Shown here in pieces: positions 1 through 10,666 of a stretch of DNA of 64,000 nt. The stretch spans positions 1 through 64,000 of the forward strand of contig JAPDOI010001498.1 of the NCBI GenBank assembly GCA_029168955.1, read 5' to 3'. Numbering within the stretch: the first letter of the stretch is position 1; each line of letters begins with the position of its first letter. Origin of the DNA: Aplectana chamaeleonis (Eukaryota > Nematoda > Chromadorea > Rhabditida > Cosmocercidae). Under the pieces are notes generated by a model that saw only the letters and a list, made by a program, of their open reading frames with translations, did no database searches and had not been told where the DNA came from. A program made the position numbers and the translations under genes.

Positions 1-513
1 CCCCGTACGTTGGAGACCCAAAGTGAAAGTGATAGACAATGGCGGTCGAGAAGACGCCAGACGCGCGCGTGATAGACGAGAGTTGCCAGATCGCCTCGAT
101 ATTTTAACTGCTGTATGCTCAGAAATTTTGAGTCAATGTGTATGTGTGGAAGCAAAGGTAAACAGGTATATGTCGAAACACATTCTTCACATAATCTTAC
201 AATACATTTCATCAACTTGATTGCACTTAACACATCTGAAAAACGGGACGTCGGTGGTCCCGCTTGAAGAGAAAGTGGACTTGGCACATGTGTGAGAGTG
301 GCAAAAATCGACTTCTACGGATTGGGCTGGCGCAGTACTTATTCGAAAGAGGATCAAAAATTAATGTGGTAGGCCGAGTCGCAGGTCGATTGGTCCCGTT
401 TGAGCCGAGAACGGGACGTCGGTGGCCGAGGGTCGTTTTTCAAAGCCAAAATCACATGGGTGGCGCTAGGCGGGAAATGCCTCCAGAGAGATTTTAACTG
501 TTTTGAAAGAGTC
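1..513. other. No recognised gene
   Basis: Short open frames here overlap on both strands and match nothing I recognise. The motif ACGGGACGTCGGTGG occurs twice, near 243 and 411, which suggests a degenerate repeat. I see no splice-consistent coding signal. Confidence 0.4.
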
Positions 514-715
514 TACAATTCATCTCCGCATTCGCGTTCAGTCCGCAAAGTGTACGTTGATTGCGAAAGCGTGGTGCGGCGCGGTTTTGCCTTTGGTGCA
601 CACCGCCCGGGTGATCCCACATCCCTGCCTGAGGACCCTCGCAACCGCGCCACAGCACGCTTTCGCAATCAACGTACACTTTGCGAACTGAACGCGAATG
701 CGGAGATGAATTGTA
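514..715. mobile_element. Fold-back MITE with TA target duplication, copy 1
   Basis: A 198-bp palindromic element at 516-713 is flanked by TA on both sides (514-515 and 714-715). It starts CAATTCATCTCCGC and ends with the reverse complement. The arms run about 70 bp each and contain the shared motif GTCCGCAAAGTG. A related copy lies at 13,893-14,147. TA flanks are typical of Tc1/mariner-mobilised MITEs, but no transposase is present. The open frames on both strands here are by-products of the palindrome. Confidence 0.8.
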
Positions 716-1051
716 TATCAAGCGTGGTTGTGATCGCGGGCACCTTGAGCCCGAGCGAATGACGATGACTGTGTCTGGCGGGGGGCCAAACAGGGGAAAA
801 ACATTGATTTTCACTTTCGCCACCTTCAAAAATTGGCCTATAATACTTCTGTATAATTCTTCCTAGACCTGTACGGTTGTTATGAAGTCAAATATTTACA
901 CCAATTTGATATATAGCTTCAGTTTTCATTCACTCGATTGATTGTGTTAACCCTATATGCCTTGTTTGCCGGGTAAGACATGTGCGGGCTCAAAATGAAG
1001 AGCTCGCGATGCTGATTCAATATGTGCCCCTGACAACCCGAACGGACCACT

Positions 1052-2991
1052 TTGAACGAAGTTATGAGAAAGCGGCGCTTTCCGGCGGAAAAAAGCCCAG
1101 AAAACGCCGTTTTTCCCGAAGTCGCGGGCGGTATTGTAGTGGGTGAATCGAAGAAAATCTGTGATTCTATCCGTTCTAATTCCAAAGTAAAACTACGGGA
1201 GAAATTCTCTCGGCTTGTGAGTGATGAGCGATGCCATAGATCATCATTACCAGCTGTAAATTCTATTTCTGAACAGACCCTTAATGATGGAGAAGGTGGT
1301 GGTGTAGCTGGTTGCCCAAGGGTCACTGTCATTGGTCACGTAGCACTGTCTCGCGATGCCCTCTCTGTCTTGAGTATGGGCCCCAGTTTTGCTCCTAATT
1401 GTTCTCTGAGTCCTATCACGTTGCGAAAGATCGTGGGCAGCCTCCAAACATTGCATGATCGGCTGCGCTATAGAGCAAAAATCGATGCGCTCGGCGCTAC
1501 AGGTATGGGTGGTCTCAATCGGGTTGTGATCCCGCCCCCGCCCTTCCCAGCAACTTATCTCAGGGTCCAGGAACCCAATAGTACAGTAGACGTCAAATTT
1601 CGCATGTTCTCTACCTCTCTTCTAAACGTGCTGCGTAGTCATGCCACTAAACGTGTGTCCTCAAACCTAACGATTTAACAAAAACAAGGTTTGCGGGAGA
1701 TTCTGGATTTGGCCAGCGCTGGAATTATTAAAATTAGCGTAAGCGATAAGGGCGGCAAATTCGTGGTCTTATCACAACAGTTAGACATGGACATAACACG
1801 TTTGCACTTACAGGATTCCAGTGTGTATTGTCCTTCGAGCGAAAAGGAGTTCTCCAAGCAATACAGGCAGTTGAACAGAATATGGACGGAGACAGCGCAA
1901 TCGGCGAGCCTGCCTAGGATTACGGCGATCAGATTGAGATGTGACCTACCCACCTGTCCCATGCTGTATGTTCTTATCAAAACCCACAAACTACCACAAG
2001 AGGGTACTTCTACCGCTGACCCATCTTGCTTCAAGGTCAGGCCCATAATAAGTAACGTTGGCGGCCCAACAGATCGCATTTCTTGGTTTCTTAACTTTAT
2101 CCTCGTTCAATTACCAAAATCTTTTCCTGCTCACCTCCCTAATACTAATTCTTTCCTTCAAAGACTACGGGATGCGAGACTGGAGGAAGAATATATTATC
2201 GAGTCGTTTGATGTCACATCACTGTACACAAACGTCTCAAACGCGGGGGCTTTGCAAGCTGTTTTCGAAATTCTAACTCAAAATCAAACTAGCATAAACT
2301 TTTTCGGGCTCACCATATCACAAGTAATGCTCTTGTTGGATAGCTGCCTTAGATGCAATGTTTTAAGGTGGTCCGGGCAGTATTTCAAGCAGATCAGGGG
2401 TCTAGCCATGGGCCTAAGACTTGCTTCAGTTCTCGCGGTGGCATTCATGTCTAAAATTGAAACGCCACTGTTGGACCGTAGACCGCCTCTGTACTGTCGG
2501 TACATAGACGATTGCTTTATAATGTGCTCCACTCAAATCGAGATAGACACTTGTTTTCAAATTCTCAATCAACAATCTGAAAACATAAAGCTGACTCGAG
2601 AAGTACCGACGGACGGCTGGCTCTCTTTCCTAAGCGTCCAAGTTCAACTTTCGCAGGGGTCATTCAAAACTAAGTGGTATAGGAAACCCACCAGCAAAAA
2701 CATAATCATTAACTTTTCCTCAGCCCATCCTTCCAAAAGTAAGCATGCGGTGGTAGGAAATATGTTCCGCACTGCTACAGCGGTTTCCTCAGATAGCGTT
2801 AATAGGGTTTTTTCGATAAAATTGGCCCGCCGCATAGCCATCGAAAACGGTTATCCGTCGATCAATCGCTCCACAAGACGTCCACGGCGGACCGCCCTCT
2901 CAGCTGTTCGTGAAGGAGACCAGACAAAAGTGGCGTTTTGCGTCCCTTTCGTCTCGGACAATTTGAGTTCAGCAATAAGGGCATGTCTTAA
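1052..2991 (+). pseudogene. Penelope-like N-terminal region and reverse transcriptase (nonsense codon)
   Basis: The frame from 1052 gives a PLE-type N-terminal segment (LSRDALSVLSMGPSFAP, then a helix with LRYRAK), is stopped by TAA at 1676-1678, and resumes in the same frame at once. The downstream part has the PLE reverse transcriptase signatures: YVLIKTHKLP, RPIISNVGGPTDRISWFLN, motif A as FDVTSLYTNV (near 2,207), GLAMGLRLASVLAV, and the catalytic YIDD within RYIDDCF (near 2,500). After 2,987 the frame enters a TTAA element and stops at 3056-3058. Removing that element with one TTAA rejoins the frame to the endonuclease part at 3491. The catalytic Asp residues survive, but the stop and the insertion make it a pseudogene. 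Confidence 0.88.
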
Positions 2992-3494
2992 AGGCACAGT
3001 CCAACCTCAGGGGCGAAATCTGATTTCAACCTCAGGGGGAAAAGAGATTTCCACATAATCGTGAAGTAGACCCACCCCATGTAACACCTGCCAAGTGCCA
3101 GCTCTCGATTCCTCCGAATAAGCTGAATATAGGAGGAAGCCACCTTGGGGCGCCTTCATCAGGAAGCCACTTTGGCACGCCCCTTCTGCGATCTTTCGAG
3201 CTCAACAGTGGCAAGATGAAGGATGGTTTCCGATCAATCGCCCTGTTCTTCCCTTCATACCCTTCCTCTCTCTTTATTCAAGTCGGCTCGCTTACATCGG
3301 TTGCAAATGACGGGAATTACAGGCCTTGGACCACTCGTCCACCATGCTTTTGTTGCTGAATTTTTGAAGGGCCATAACTTCGTTCCTAGGGGGTCTTGTA
3401 CGATTCCAGAGATATCGTTGGAATCAACGTGGGACCGTTTCCAAGATAGGCAGAAAAACAGAAAAACGATTCTGAGGCTGGACTGTGCCTTTAA
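2988..3494. mobile_element. TTAA-flanked MITE (499 bp) inside the PLE coding frame
   Basis: The element at 2992-3490 begins AGGCACAGTCCAACCTCAG and ends with its near-perfect reverse complement. It is flanked by TTAA at 2988-2991 and 3491-3494. Its interior resembles 17,730-17,990 (GATGGTTTCCGATCAAT and GGTCTTGTACGATT are shared). TTAA duplication is the hallmark of piggyBac-type insertion, so I read it as a piggyBac-type nonautonomous element. The ORF at 3,223-3,837 begins inside it and runs out into PLE sequence, so that ORF's start is not a real gene start. Confidence 0.88.
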
Positions 3495-3977
3495 AAGGGC
3501 AGATCTCCAGGAGATGGTTTCCGTGATCGAAATCCCTCCCACAAACCTCAGAGGGAAATTAGTGCGAAACCGCTTATATGACAGACTTTGCGTTACACCG
3601 GCTTGTGTAGTCTGCCCATTTGGGAAGGAAGGTGATTGTATGGCCACTGGGGTTGTCTATCGCATCCATTGCCGCCAATGTGGAGAGGACTACATTGGAG
3701 AAACTGGCAGGCCGCTTTGCGTAAGAATCAAAGAACATTTGGACGGGCTAAATAAGTCTAAGGTTCTACGCCATTGGGAGATCACCGCGTGCGCAGCCAC
3801 GGAAACATATGTTTCCCGGTGGAGGTCACGATCTTAGCCCGTGAATGAGAAATCTCAGCGCGCAGAACTCTCGAAGCCTTTTGGATCGCCGCCAAAACAC
3901 CAAAAATTAATAGAAAAGACGAATGTGTTGCGGTGACCCAGGAGCTGGCGCCCTACTTCGACCTATGTGCATTCTGA
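3491..3977 (+). pseudogene. GIY-YIG endonuclease part of PLE copy 1 (frameshifted)
   Basis: This is the C-terminal endonuclease of the PLE. A Cys-rich stretch (CVTPACVVCPFGKEGDC) precedes the GIY-YIG core: GVVY, YIGETGRP, then VRIKEHL with the expected catalytic Arg. The frame is then lost between about 3,735 and 3,815. In the next frame the end of the domain reappears (TLEAFWIAAKTPKINRKDE), preceded by a TGA at 3846-3848 and closed by TGA at 3975-3977. PLE endonucleases nick target DNA for target-primed reverse transcription. Because the frame is broken, this copy should not make an active enzyme. It is the sense reference for the second copy at 26.3 kb. Confidence 0.87.
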
Positions 3978-4199
3978 CCTATCGGTTGATCTGTGGGCGG
4001 GCTCGGTGTGTAGGTGGTCCCAAGGGTTCTTACCAGTTAGTCGCCCTCACCTGTTCCATCTGAGGCTGTTGGGCAATCGGTCCCTCCAAAGGTTGGTATT
4101 TACTATGGCATCATGTCGTTTGCTCACTTCCGTTTGAGTATTAACCTGTAGAATGAAATGGGGTTTGATGGGGTAGTATTTCAGACATGATTTCGGTTT

Positions 4200-4246
4200 T
4201 TCCAGGCTCTGAAGACGGCGAAACTCGCCGAAACGTAAGTTGAACA
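4200..4246 (+). ncRNA. Hammerhead-like motif in the 3' tail of PLE copy 1
   Basis: The sequence CTGAAGA, then GGCG - loop - CGCC, then GAAACGTAAGT resembles a hammerhead core (CUGANGA, stem II, GAAA, and a minimal stem III AC-GTAA-GT). A matching version lies at 26,984-27,024. PLEs are known to carry hammerhead ribozymes. There is one extra base between CTGAAGA and stem II, and I see no convincing stem I, so self-cleavage is doubtful. Confidence 0.35.
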
Positions 4247-4260
4247 AAGGAGTGTGTACA

Positions 4261-5008
4261 AATACTGCTTAAAGTTTAGCCGCACTTCGCCGCGCGCGAC
4301 GTTTTTGAAAAACGATTGCAAAAACTATTTGCTTAAAAAAACAAGGCGATTTCGGGGAGCTTCGGCTAAAAAGTCAAATAATTAGGTAGGAATTTGATCT
4401 GTAAATATGATGGCGTTTTCAGAATTCAAAGAAGTCTTCATTCAAAAAAGTTACATGCATTGGACGCTTTTTTGCCAAGTTTGCCAGATGTTCCCCGGTT
4501 TTACAAAACTTAGCGCGTGCATTGTAGCTCGCGTACCGCGCGGGTGTGCCTCGCTTTTCTATGACAGTTCCAACAACTACATCACCGCCCCATCATCATT
4601 TTCATTGCACTTCATCTGATTCAAATTTTGTATCATCCTGCGCTGGAATGAGATGCCAACCAAAGACGTGGTGCTGGAGAATTCTCAGTTTCTTCCCACG
4701 TGTGAAAAGTATTCATTCTCAAATGCCGTGCCAGCGCTGATATGAATAGCGGGCGTTATGTAGTATCAATAGCTCATAATTGTTATCATCCAATGAAATT
4801 GGAGCTTTTGCGACATTACTGTATTCATCAACAGCAAACCTCTGATTAAGGGTAGCCACTATAAGATAAAGATGAAGGCTCGGCTCCTCCAATCCCTACT
4901 GGGAAACGAAGCGCACGTCTGATTCATAGAGGATCGGACGCTTTTCAGTTCCATACAGTGGCATGGGTTCAGCCGACTTCCCAGTCAGATGTCAGATCTT
5001 CCATCTCC
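4261..5008. other. No recognised gene
   Basis: AT-rich sequence between PLE copy 1 and the TTAA element cluster. Short open frames at 4,407-4,740 overlap each other and show no known motif. I see nothing that I can name. Confidence 0.4.
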
Positions 5009-5468
5009 TTAAAGGCAGGGTTTTCGATAAAATCGGTTGTTGTGTTACCCCCATGGAATGGTAGATCTGGCCATCACAAAAGTGAAAATAGGTAAAAATT
5101 TGGAGGAAAAACGCTGAACCAGTTATAGCTTGGTGTCCTCCCGCCACCAACTATCGAGATTTGTGTAGAAGCCTGTTTTCTCACCTTTTATTTTGCATTT
5201 CAAGTAATTTTTGAGCATTTCTGGAGACTACTACTACTCTAGCAGCAAAATAAAAGGCGGTTAAGTAAGCATTAATGAAGATCTCGTAAATTAGGGGGCC
5301 GGCCGAAACCGGTAATTTGCCGTTATTAGCCGTCATACTTTGTTTTTGAGCGCTTTTTATGCGATTTTTCGGTTTTTTTTTTCACATATTTTCACTTTTG
5401 TGATGACCACATCTACATTCTCATGAAGAGAGCTCAGAAATCGTTTTTATCGCGAACTCTGCTTTTGA
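5009..5468. mobile_element. TTAA element A (452 bp)
   Basis: The element spans 5013-5464, with a left flank TTAA and a right flank TTGA (decayed TTAA) shared with element B. Its termini are AGGCAGGGTTTTCGATAAAA and the matching TTTTTATCGCGAACTCTGCTT. The subterminal parts are also inverted (GTAGATCTGGCCATCACAAAAG against CTTTTGTGATGACCACATC). No coding capacity is seen. Confidence 0.75.
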
Positions 5469-5918
5469 AAGCACTGCTCATGATGAATTTCACTTCGGAT
5501 ATCTCCACGGTTTACGGAAGGTTAGTGCCCTACATAGCAAGACATGCTTGAAAAGGACGCGAAAGCCGCGTTTCTGGGCTAAAATGGGCTTCCCTTGCTT
5601 ATGTTGGTTTTTGCGCGTGGAGGAATTGACCGCTATGAAGGATGATGCTTATCAGCACAATCAAGCGATCAGCTCACTTATCAACCCTTTCCTGACTTGA
5701 TCATTCCTGTAATCTGAGTGTTCATTTGTCCCAATGAGGGGGCGGAACTGGGGTACGGGGCGGTTTTGGAACACCAAAACGCTTGTTTGCAGCCGCTATT
5801 TCGCCACTCCTGGCTCGTTTTCCACCGTTTCTACGGCACAGGGAGCCTAAAATCCTTCTAGCATATCATTTTACTGCGGAATGTCACCGGGGACGATCAT
5901 CGTGAACGCTGCCTTCAA
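5465..5918. mobile_element. TTAA element B (446 bp)
   Basis: The element spans 5469-5914, between TTGA and TCAA. It is homologous along its length to the 447-bp element at 15,944-16,390: both carry a block reading ATTTCACTTC, then CACGGTT, and end in GAACGCTGCCT. The near-identical lengths support the boundaries. Confidence 0.75.
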
Positions 5919-6773
5919 AGGCAGGGTTCGCGATGAAAACGATTTTTGAGCTCTTTTCATGAAAGTGTAGATTTGGTCATCACAAAAGTAAGAATAAGCA
6001 AAAAAAAACCCTGGGAATTCGCTGGGAAAAAAAAACAAGGTATAACGGCTAATTATAGGTGTCGGCTGGCCCACTAATTAACGAGATTTTCATTAAATCG
6101 ACTGGATTGTTGTAGACTTATCTGTGGTACAACTATTTATTTAGGAGAGTCACCTCTCCGTACCACTCTACAACGACAAAATGAGCTACTATAACTGAAC
6201 GAGCCGCCTTAAGAAGGCAGCGGACGCGGCCTCCGATCGCAGGCCCCGCCTGGGATGAGAGACCACGGGGGCAGACGAGAGCGCGAAGCATATATAAGAT
6301 GCCCCTTCCCCTCATCCACCCCTCTGCGCCCATCGATCGGCGAAAACGAATACAATCACAAACCAACGAGGAAAACATAGGAATGAGGTAAGAGGAAATT
6401 AACAGTTAAGAAACAGGTACTGAACTGAAATCAAATCGCCTAGGCGATTAGATTAGTATAACTACGGTACAACAGTGGATTTGAAACTGCCATTCTTAAC
6501 AATTACTGCTTGTTTCTTCACGTTTTATTTTGCTGGTAAAGTAGTGAATAGTCTCCGGAAATGCTCAGAAATTATTCTAGAAGAAAAATAAAAGTTGACA
6601 AAACATGCCTTCATGGAAATCTTGATAATTGGGGGCCGGAGGACACCAAGCAACAACTTGCTCCTGAGCGTTTTTCCTACAACTTTTCACTTATTTTCAC
6701 ATTTGTGATGGCTATATCTACCTTCTCGTAAGTATATCACAATAGCAATTCTTATCGCGAACCTTGCCTTTGA
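5915..6773. mobile_element. TTAA element C with a ~390-bp internal insertion
   Basis: The element spans 5919-6769, with termini AGGCAGGGTTCGCGATGAAAA and TCTTATCGCGAACCTTGCCT. It follows the plan of element A (both have TTTTATTTTGC..., GGGGGCCGG and CACAAAAGT blocks) but is about 400 bp longer. The extra sequence is roughly 6,118-6,508, which is related to 22.07-22.36 kb. Confidence 0.65.
6118..6508. mobile_element. Dispersed repeat inserted in TTAA element C
   Basis: This segment is absent from the related element A, so it looks like an insertion. A related block lies at about 22,070-22,360. On the minus strand both contain a GGAGAG-loop-CTCTCC hairpin a few bases before AATAAA, a GCC(G)CCTT...AAGGC(A/G) block, and a similar end. 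The plus strand here has TATATAAG at 6292. It could be a short retroposon or a solo LTR; I cannot decide. The 81-aa minus-strand frame in it is not evidently a gene. Confidence 0.4.
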
Positions 6774-6821
6774 GTGAATCTAATACCAATTCGAGGACTC
6801 CGTGGGTATAACAGATCTTGT

Positions 6822-6905
6822 TGACCCTGGGCGAGGATCGAACCCTACCGTGTCGAGGGAACAGAAGCGCCTCCCGCCACTACACTTCTCCAGCTCGGGT
6901 AACCA
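6822..6905 (-). ncRNA. tRNA-like sequence (possible SINE head)
   Basis: On the minus strand a B-box-like GGTTCGATCC (reverse complement near 6,835) lies about 40 bp after an A-box-like GTAGTGGCGGGAGG. The whole stretch is about 75-85 nt. I could not fold a clean acceptor stem, so it may be a tRNA-derived SINE or a decayed tRNA gene. Confidence 0.3.
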
Positions 6906-8958
6906 CCACGAATTTACCTTAGGGAAGTGCAGAGAATGCGGGTTAGGTTCTCTAAACCTATGGGTTTACGTTATATGAGTTCGGCCACTGCTCTCTAGCG
7001 TCATTATGGGACCACATATAGCCTTTTGTCCACACACAGAGACACGGCTACTCGACGGCCACGTCATTAGGACCGCAATTATGCTACCCGCGATGCGCGT
7101 CCACAATCACATGTCAGGCATATCGACTTTCAGTCGACATGGGTCGATCTCTCGTAGACTTGTTGGTTGCGCCAGTCTCACGGTAAGAATGACCCTGGCC
7201 TATCTCGAAGTCATGCATTTCTGATCTGTTCAATTCCTTTGCGGCGACGGAGAGTATGAACTCGGCCCAACGCAGTAAAAGCAGTAAAAATCAGACCATG
7301 TATCTACAACTCAGACAATAGCAGGCCCCAGGCGCAACCGGCTCCGCCTCTCCCCGCCCACTGCAACCGAAACGCAGAGCAGTTGATATTCAAACTTGCG
7401 GTGCGTTTCGGTTGTGATTGCAACGTGCAGTGCGTTCAGGCTGCTCTACGGGCCACATGCGCTGACTGACGCGCGCATTCGAAATAGGATGAATCAATTG
7501 AAACAAGGAAGAGCATCCGGACTTCCTGCGATTTTGGGCGGGTTTCTAGCTGTTTCTAGTGTGGGGCTTGTAATTGATTTCCTCTGCTTCATTTGTGCTC
7601 AATATTCGACCATCCTAGAATTCACTATATTCTTCATATTTGTGCAATATTAAGACTGTATTCAAAAAATGAAACGTTAACGTGACTTTCCGAACGCTCT
7701 TTGCAAATTTTCGTGAAGGGAATATCTCGGATTTATCCAACAATTTGGAAAAAATGAGAAAAACGAATCGCTCGGATATTTAAATTTAATCATACACTCC
7801 GAAAAATTAAAAAGTCCGAAATCGGAGAAAAACAATTGATTCGGGAGAAGCAATTGGATTTAATACGCATTTTGAGTGTTTTAAAATACGATATTCAGCT
7901 TATCATCTGTTTCCAAGTGAAATTTATTGCCATTCATCGCGTGCATCTGCTCCCGGACGCTGCGTCTCCTTCTCCCCACACTTTCTCGCTGATTCTATCT
8001 CGCTCCGCATTATTCATAATACCGGTACATGATTTCCACGGTTGCCTTGAAGATGTTCACAACAAACATGTGTCATGCTTACAATTAATGTTTGGAATTA
8101 GTATGTGTCAAGCATACGTTTCATTGTTATCTTTGAATCGTTCAACGAGATCATTAGAAGGACTGGGAAAGGTCGGATGTTATGAATACCTTAATATAAT
8201 AATTTCAGGAATTCCTGGAAAATACCTAATAATTTCAGGGAAATATACCAAATAGTTGGAGAAAATCAGGTGAAATCAGAAGATTAATGGGTGAAGTTGT
8301 GAGGGAAATTGTGACGGAATCAAAATTCTAAGCAGGGAAAGTGTATCAGGCTTAAAGGTATTCCATAATCAGCACTAGCTTAGAAAAGGGACAATTAAGG
8401 GTCACATAAATCCAAGGAAATTCAGTAGAGTGGGGTAATTTGGTGAATGTGTGGAAATCGTTGGATTCTTCCTTGAAAAATCGATTAGCTAAAATGGGTG
8501 TGATAATCGATCAGCGGAGCGTCTGAACCACTTCGAGGTATCGATTTTTGCAACTGTGTTGCTTAAATCGGTTTATAGTAAGCGCCCGGGGCGCAACCAT
8601 CTACGCTGTGTGATATATTGTGACGTCATCAGCCGACAGTTGCGCTCAGGGCGCCGCGTGAATCAATCTCGTCGGTAGCACCCGGAGCGCAACGTATGCG
8701 GCCTGGATCGCAACATATGTGGCCCGTAAATTGCCAAATTTTTCACCCTGAGCGCAACATGGACGCGGCTCCGGGTGCATTCGGGGTGGGCTCAGGACCT
8801 GCTATTGCCTGAGAAGTGGCTGACCTCTGACGGGGTCATTGTGACAAGGTTGTTGTCACCGCATATTGCATGTTGCCTCCATCAGCAAACTTGGCGCTGC
8901 CTGCGTCATCAGAACGCATAGAATGTTTCCGGCTATAAACTCTAATGATATGGTTTAG
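6906..8958. other. No recognised gene; GC-rich AGCGCAAC repeats near 8.58-8.80 kb
   Basis: Open frames at 7,396-7,653 and 7,836-8,255 (139 aa) show no motif I recognise. From about 8,580 to 8,800 the motif (A/G)GCGCAAC recurs in a GC-rich context (GGGGCGCAACC, GGAGCGCAACG, TGAGCGCAACA), suggesting a decayed repeat. A related CAGGCGCAACC lies near 7,330. Confidence 0.35.
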
Positions 8959-9133
8959 GCTTTACCTGAAAAGAGTGTCGAGTTAATCAAACTGCTGTAC
9001 GGCGACAATCCGACTTTCTACTCGCTCGTGCCACGGCTTCACCTTAGAAATCGATCCCCTTTGGTTGAATTTTGGCAAGAGCTAGCCAACACATCAAGCT
9101 CAAGCTGCGGCAAATCATTGCCAACTTTTATGG
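8959..9133 (+). CDS. Possible upstream ABCA exon
   Basis: An open stretch of 58 codons lies between an acceptor (TGGTTTAG) and a donor (GTATGTG). It reads ALPEKSVELIKLLYGDNP and continues to SLPTFM, ending in phase 1. The length, phase and extracellular-type composition would fit the large ectodomain of the ABCA transporter whose later exons start at 10,667. I cannot connect it to the next exon, because the intervening 1.5 kb holds a fold-back element and no clear linking exon. It could be chance. Confidence 0.38.
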
Positions 9134-9680
9134 GTATGTGTAAGTTTGAAGGCAATGCTCACTTTTTCAAATGTATCCCCTGCTTCTAGCGGAAGCACAG
9201 GTATGGGTAATCATTGTACGAAGATCATTGAGTAGAAACTTATGTAAATCGATCTTCAAAATATCTACGACTTTTTTCGAGCACCTGCTATGTCACAGAT
9301 GAGATCTTTAAGAGCATTGACTTCCTTTTCTGAGTTTTCCACTTGAAACAATGCGTTGACCACCAACTGTTACCAAAATTACGAAGAAAAGGCGAAAAAC
9401 GCAGTAAAACGCCTTATTCCAGTGACATTATTCCTTGGCTTTGACTAGTTTTCCGGATGGATGGACATGTTCTCGGTGGTTGTGACAGGTGAAAAATGAG
9501 ATCAATTGAAAATAGAATAAAATTTCATGCAAAACAGTATTAGCTAGGGCCCGAAAAAAAATTAGAGAGCAATAGAAAGTAGAGAAGTTAAAGGGACGGG
9601 TCCACAAAACATTTCTTTGTCAAAAAAAGCTGCTCCACTGAGAGTACGGGAGCGGAGTGAGAGTACAGATTTTCATGTAA

Positions 9681-10137
9681 TTAAAGGCATCGTGCGCGCT
9701 GAGAACCACTCACCGTTTAATGAGTTTGAATCATTGGCTGGGCCCGCCTGAGAACGCGGGTAGAGTTTGTCGGGTCACCGACGCATCATTGGGAAGATAT
9801 GGGAGATCGAATGCCTCGTATTCCACCAAAAGAGGCCGGCCTTCCGACAGCCATGTGGCCTCGAATGAGAAAAGAAGGTAGCTTATCAACAAATAATACA
9901 TCAACTTCCACTCATTTACGCGATATCGCTTGTTGAAAACCTTCTTTCTTTTTCATTTTATGATACATGGCTGTCAGAAGGCCGGTTTCTTTTGGTGGAA
10001 TTCGAGGCATTCGATCACCCATATCTTCCCAATAATGCGTCGGTGACCCGACAAACTACCCACGTTCTCAGGGGGCTCAACCAGTGATTCAAACTCAAAA
10101 AACGGTGAGTGGTTCTCAGCGCGTAAGATGCTTTTAA
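9681..10137. mobile_element. TTAA fold-back element (449 bp)
   Basis: The element spans 9685-10133, flanked by TTAA on both sides. It is a long inverted repeat: about 170 bp of each arm matches (for example GAGAACCACTCACCG against CGGTGAGTGGTTCTC, and AGGCCGGCCTTC against GAAGGCCGGTTT), around a spacer of about 110 bp. The end motif AGGCATCGTGCGCGC is shared with the element at 38,029-38,482. Confidence 0.82.
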
Positions 10138-10620
10138 GCTCCTCCAAATAAGCAAGATATAGGAAGAAGTCTCTCTGACACACCCACTGCTAGAAGCCCC
10201 TTCGACATGCCCGTTTGACCATCTTTAGAGGTCAGTAGAGGCTAGATGCGCAAAGGATTCCATCCAGAGACCTCCCTCTTCCCTCGCTCTTCGGCGTCTT
10301 TCTTCACTCAGGTTCGCTCAGGTGCATGGATTGCGACTGATGGGGAATACATACCTCGGACAACTCATCCACAACACTTTCGTCACGTAAATTCACGCAA
10401 CTTTTGAGAGAACACAACTTCGTTCGTTGAAGGTTTTGAGCGATTCTGCAGACACCATTGTGACCAGCATAAGATTTTCTTCGAGTTGTGAAGGAAAACG
10501 GAAAATTGATCAGATTGATACTAGAGAGATTTTTGTGATCAGCACGAATCCTCTCCGGTGAAAAAATTTCAAAAAATAGGCCAAAAAACTCAAAGTTCTA
10601 GGGTAGGGCTGTGCTTTCAA
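10138..10620. mobile_element. Remnant of a TTAA element related to 2992-3490
   Basis: The sequence resembles the PLE-inserted element (CCTCC..ATAAGC, ATATAGGA.GAAG, CTCGGACAACTCATCCAC) and ends in GGGCTGTGCTT followed by TCAA at 10,617-10,620, a decayed TTAA end. Its 5' end is not visible because the 9,685-10,133 element abuts it. Confidence 0.45.
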
Positions 10621-10666
10621 CCTATTTCACATAAATATGCACATCTGCACCCGCTAAGACTTTCAG

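Larger units (their letters stand above)
1040..4260 (+). mobile_element. Penelope-like retroelement (copy 1), degenerate, with a nested TTAA element
   Basis: This is a nearly complete Penelope-like element. In order it has an N-terminal PLE region, a reverse transcriptase, a Cys-rich linker, a GIY-YIG endonuclease and a 3' tail with a CTGAAGA...GAAACGT motif near 4,210-4,240. The coding frame carries one in-frame TAA (1676-1678), a 499-bp TTAA-flanked insertion (2992-3490), a frameshift in the endonuclease (about 3,735-3,815) and a TGA (3846-3848). The outer ends are approximate because I could not identify a terminal repeat. PLEs are eukaryotic retroelements whose reverse transcriptase is related to telomerase. 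This copy is inferred to be inactive. Confidence 0.85.

Noticed and set aside
400..829. Overlapping 61-120-codon frames
   Set aside because: They lie on a palindromic MITE and mirror each other on the two strands.
3223..3490. N-terminal part of the 204-codon frame as PLE protein
   Set aside because: This part lies inside the TTAA element; PLE similarity starts only after 3,491.
6133..6378. 81-codon minus-strand frame with TATA-like and AATAAA-like sites
   Set aside because: The related copy at 22.07 kb does not keep the same protein, so it looks like a noncoding repeat.
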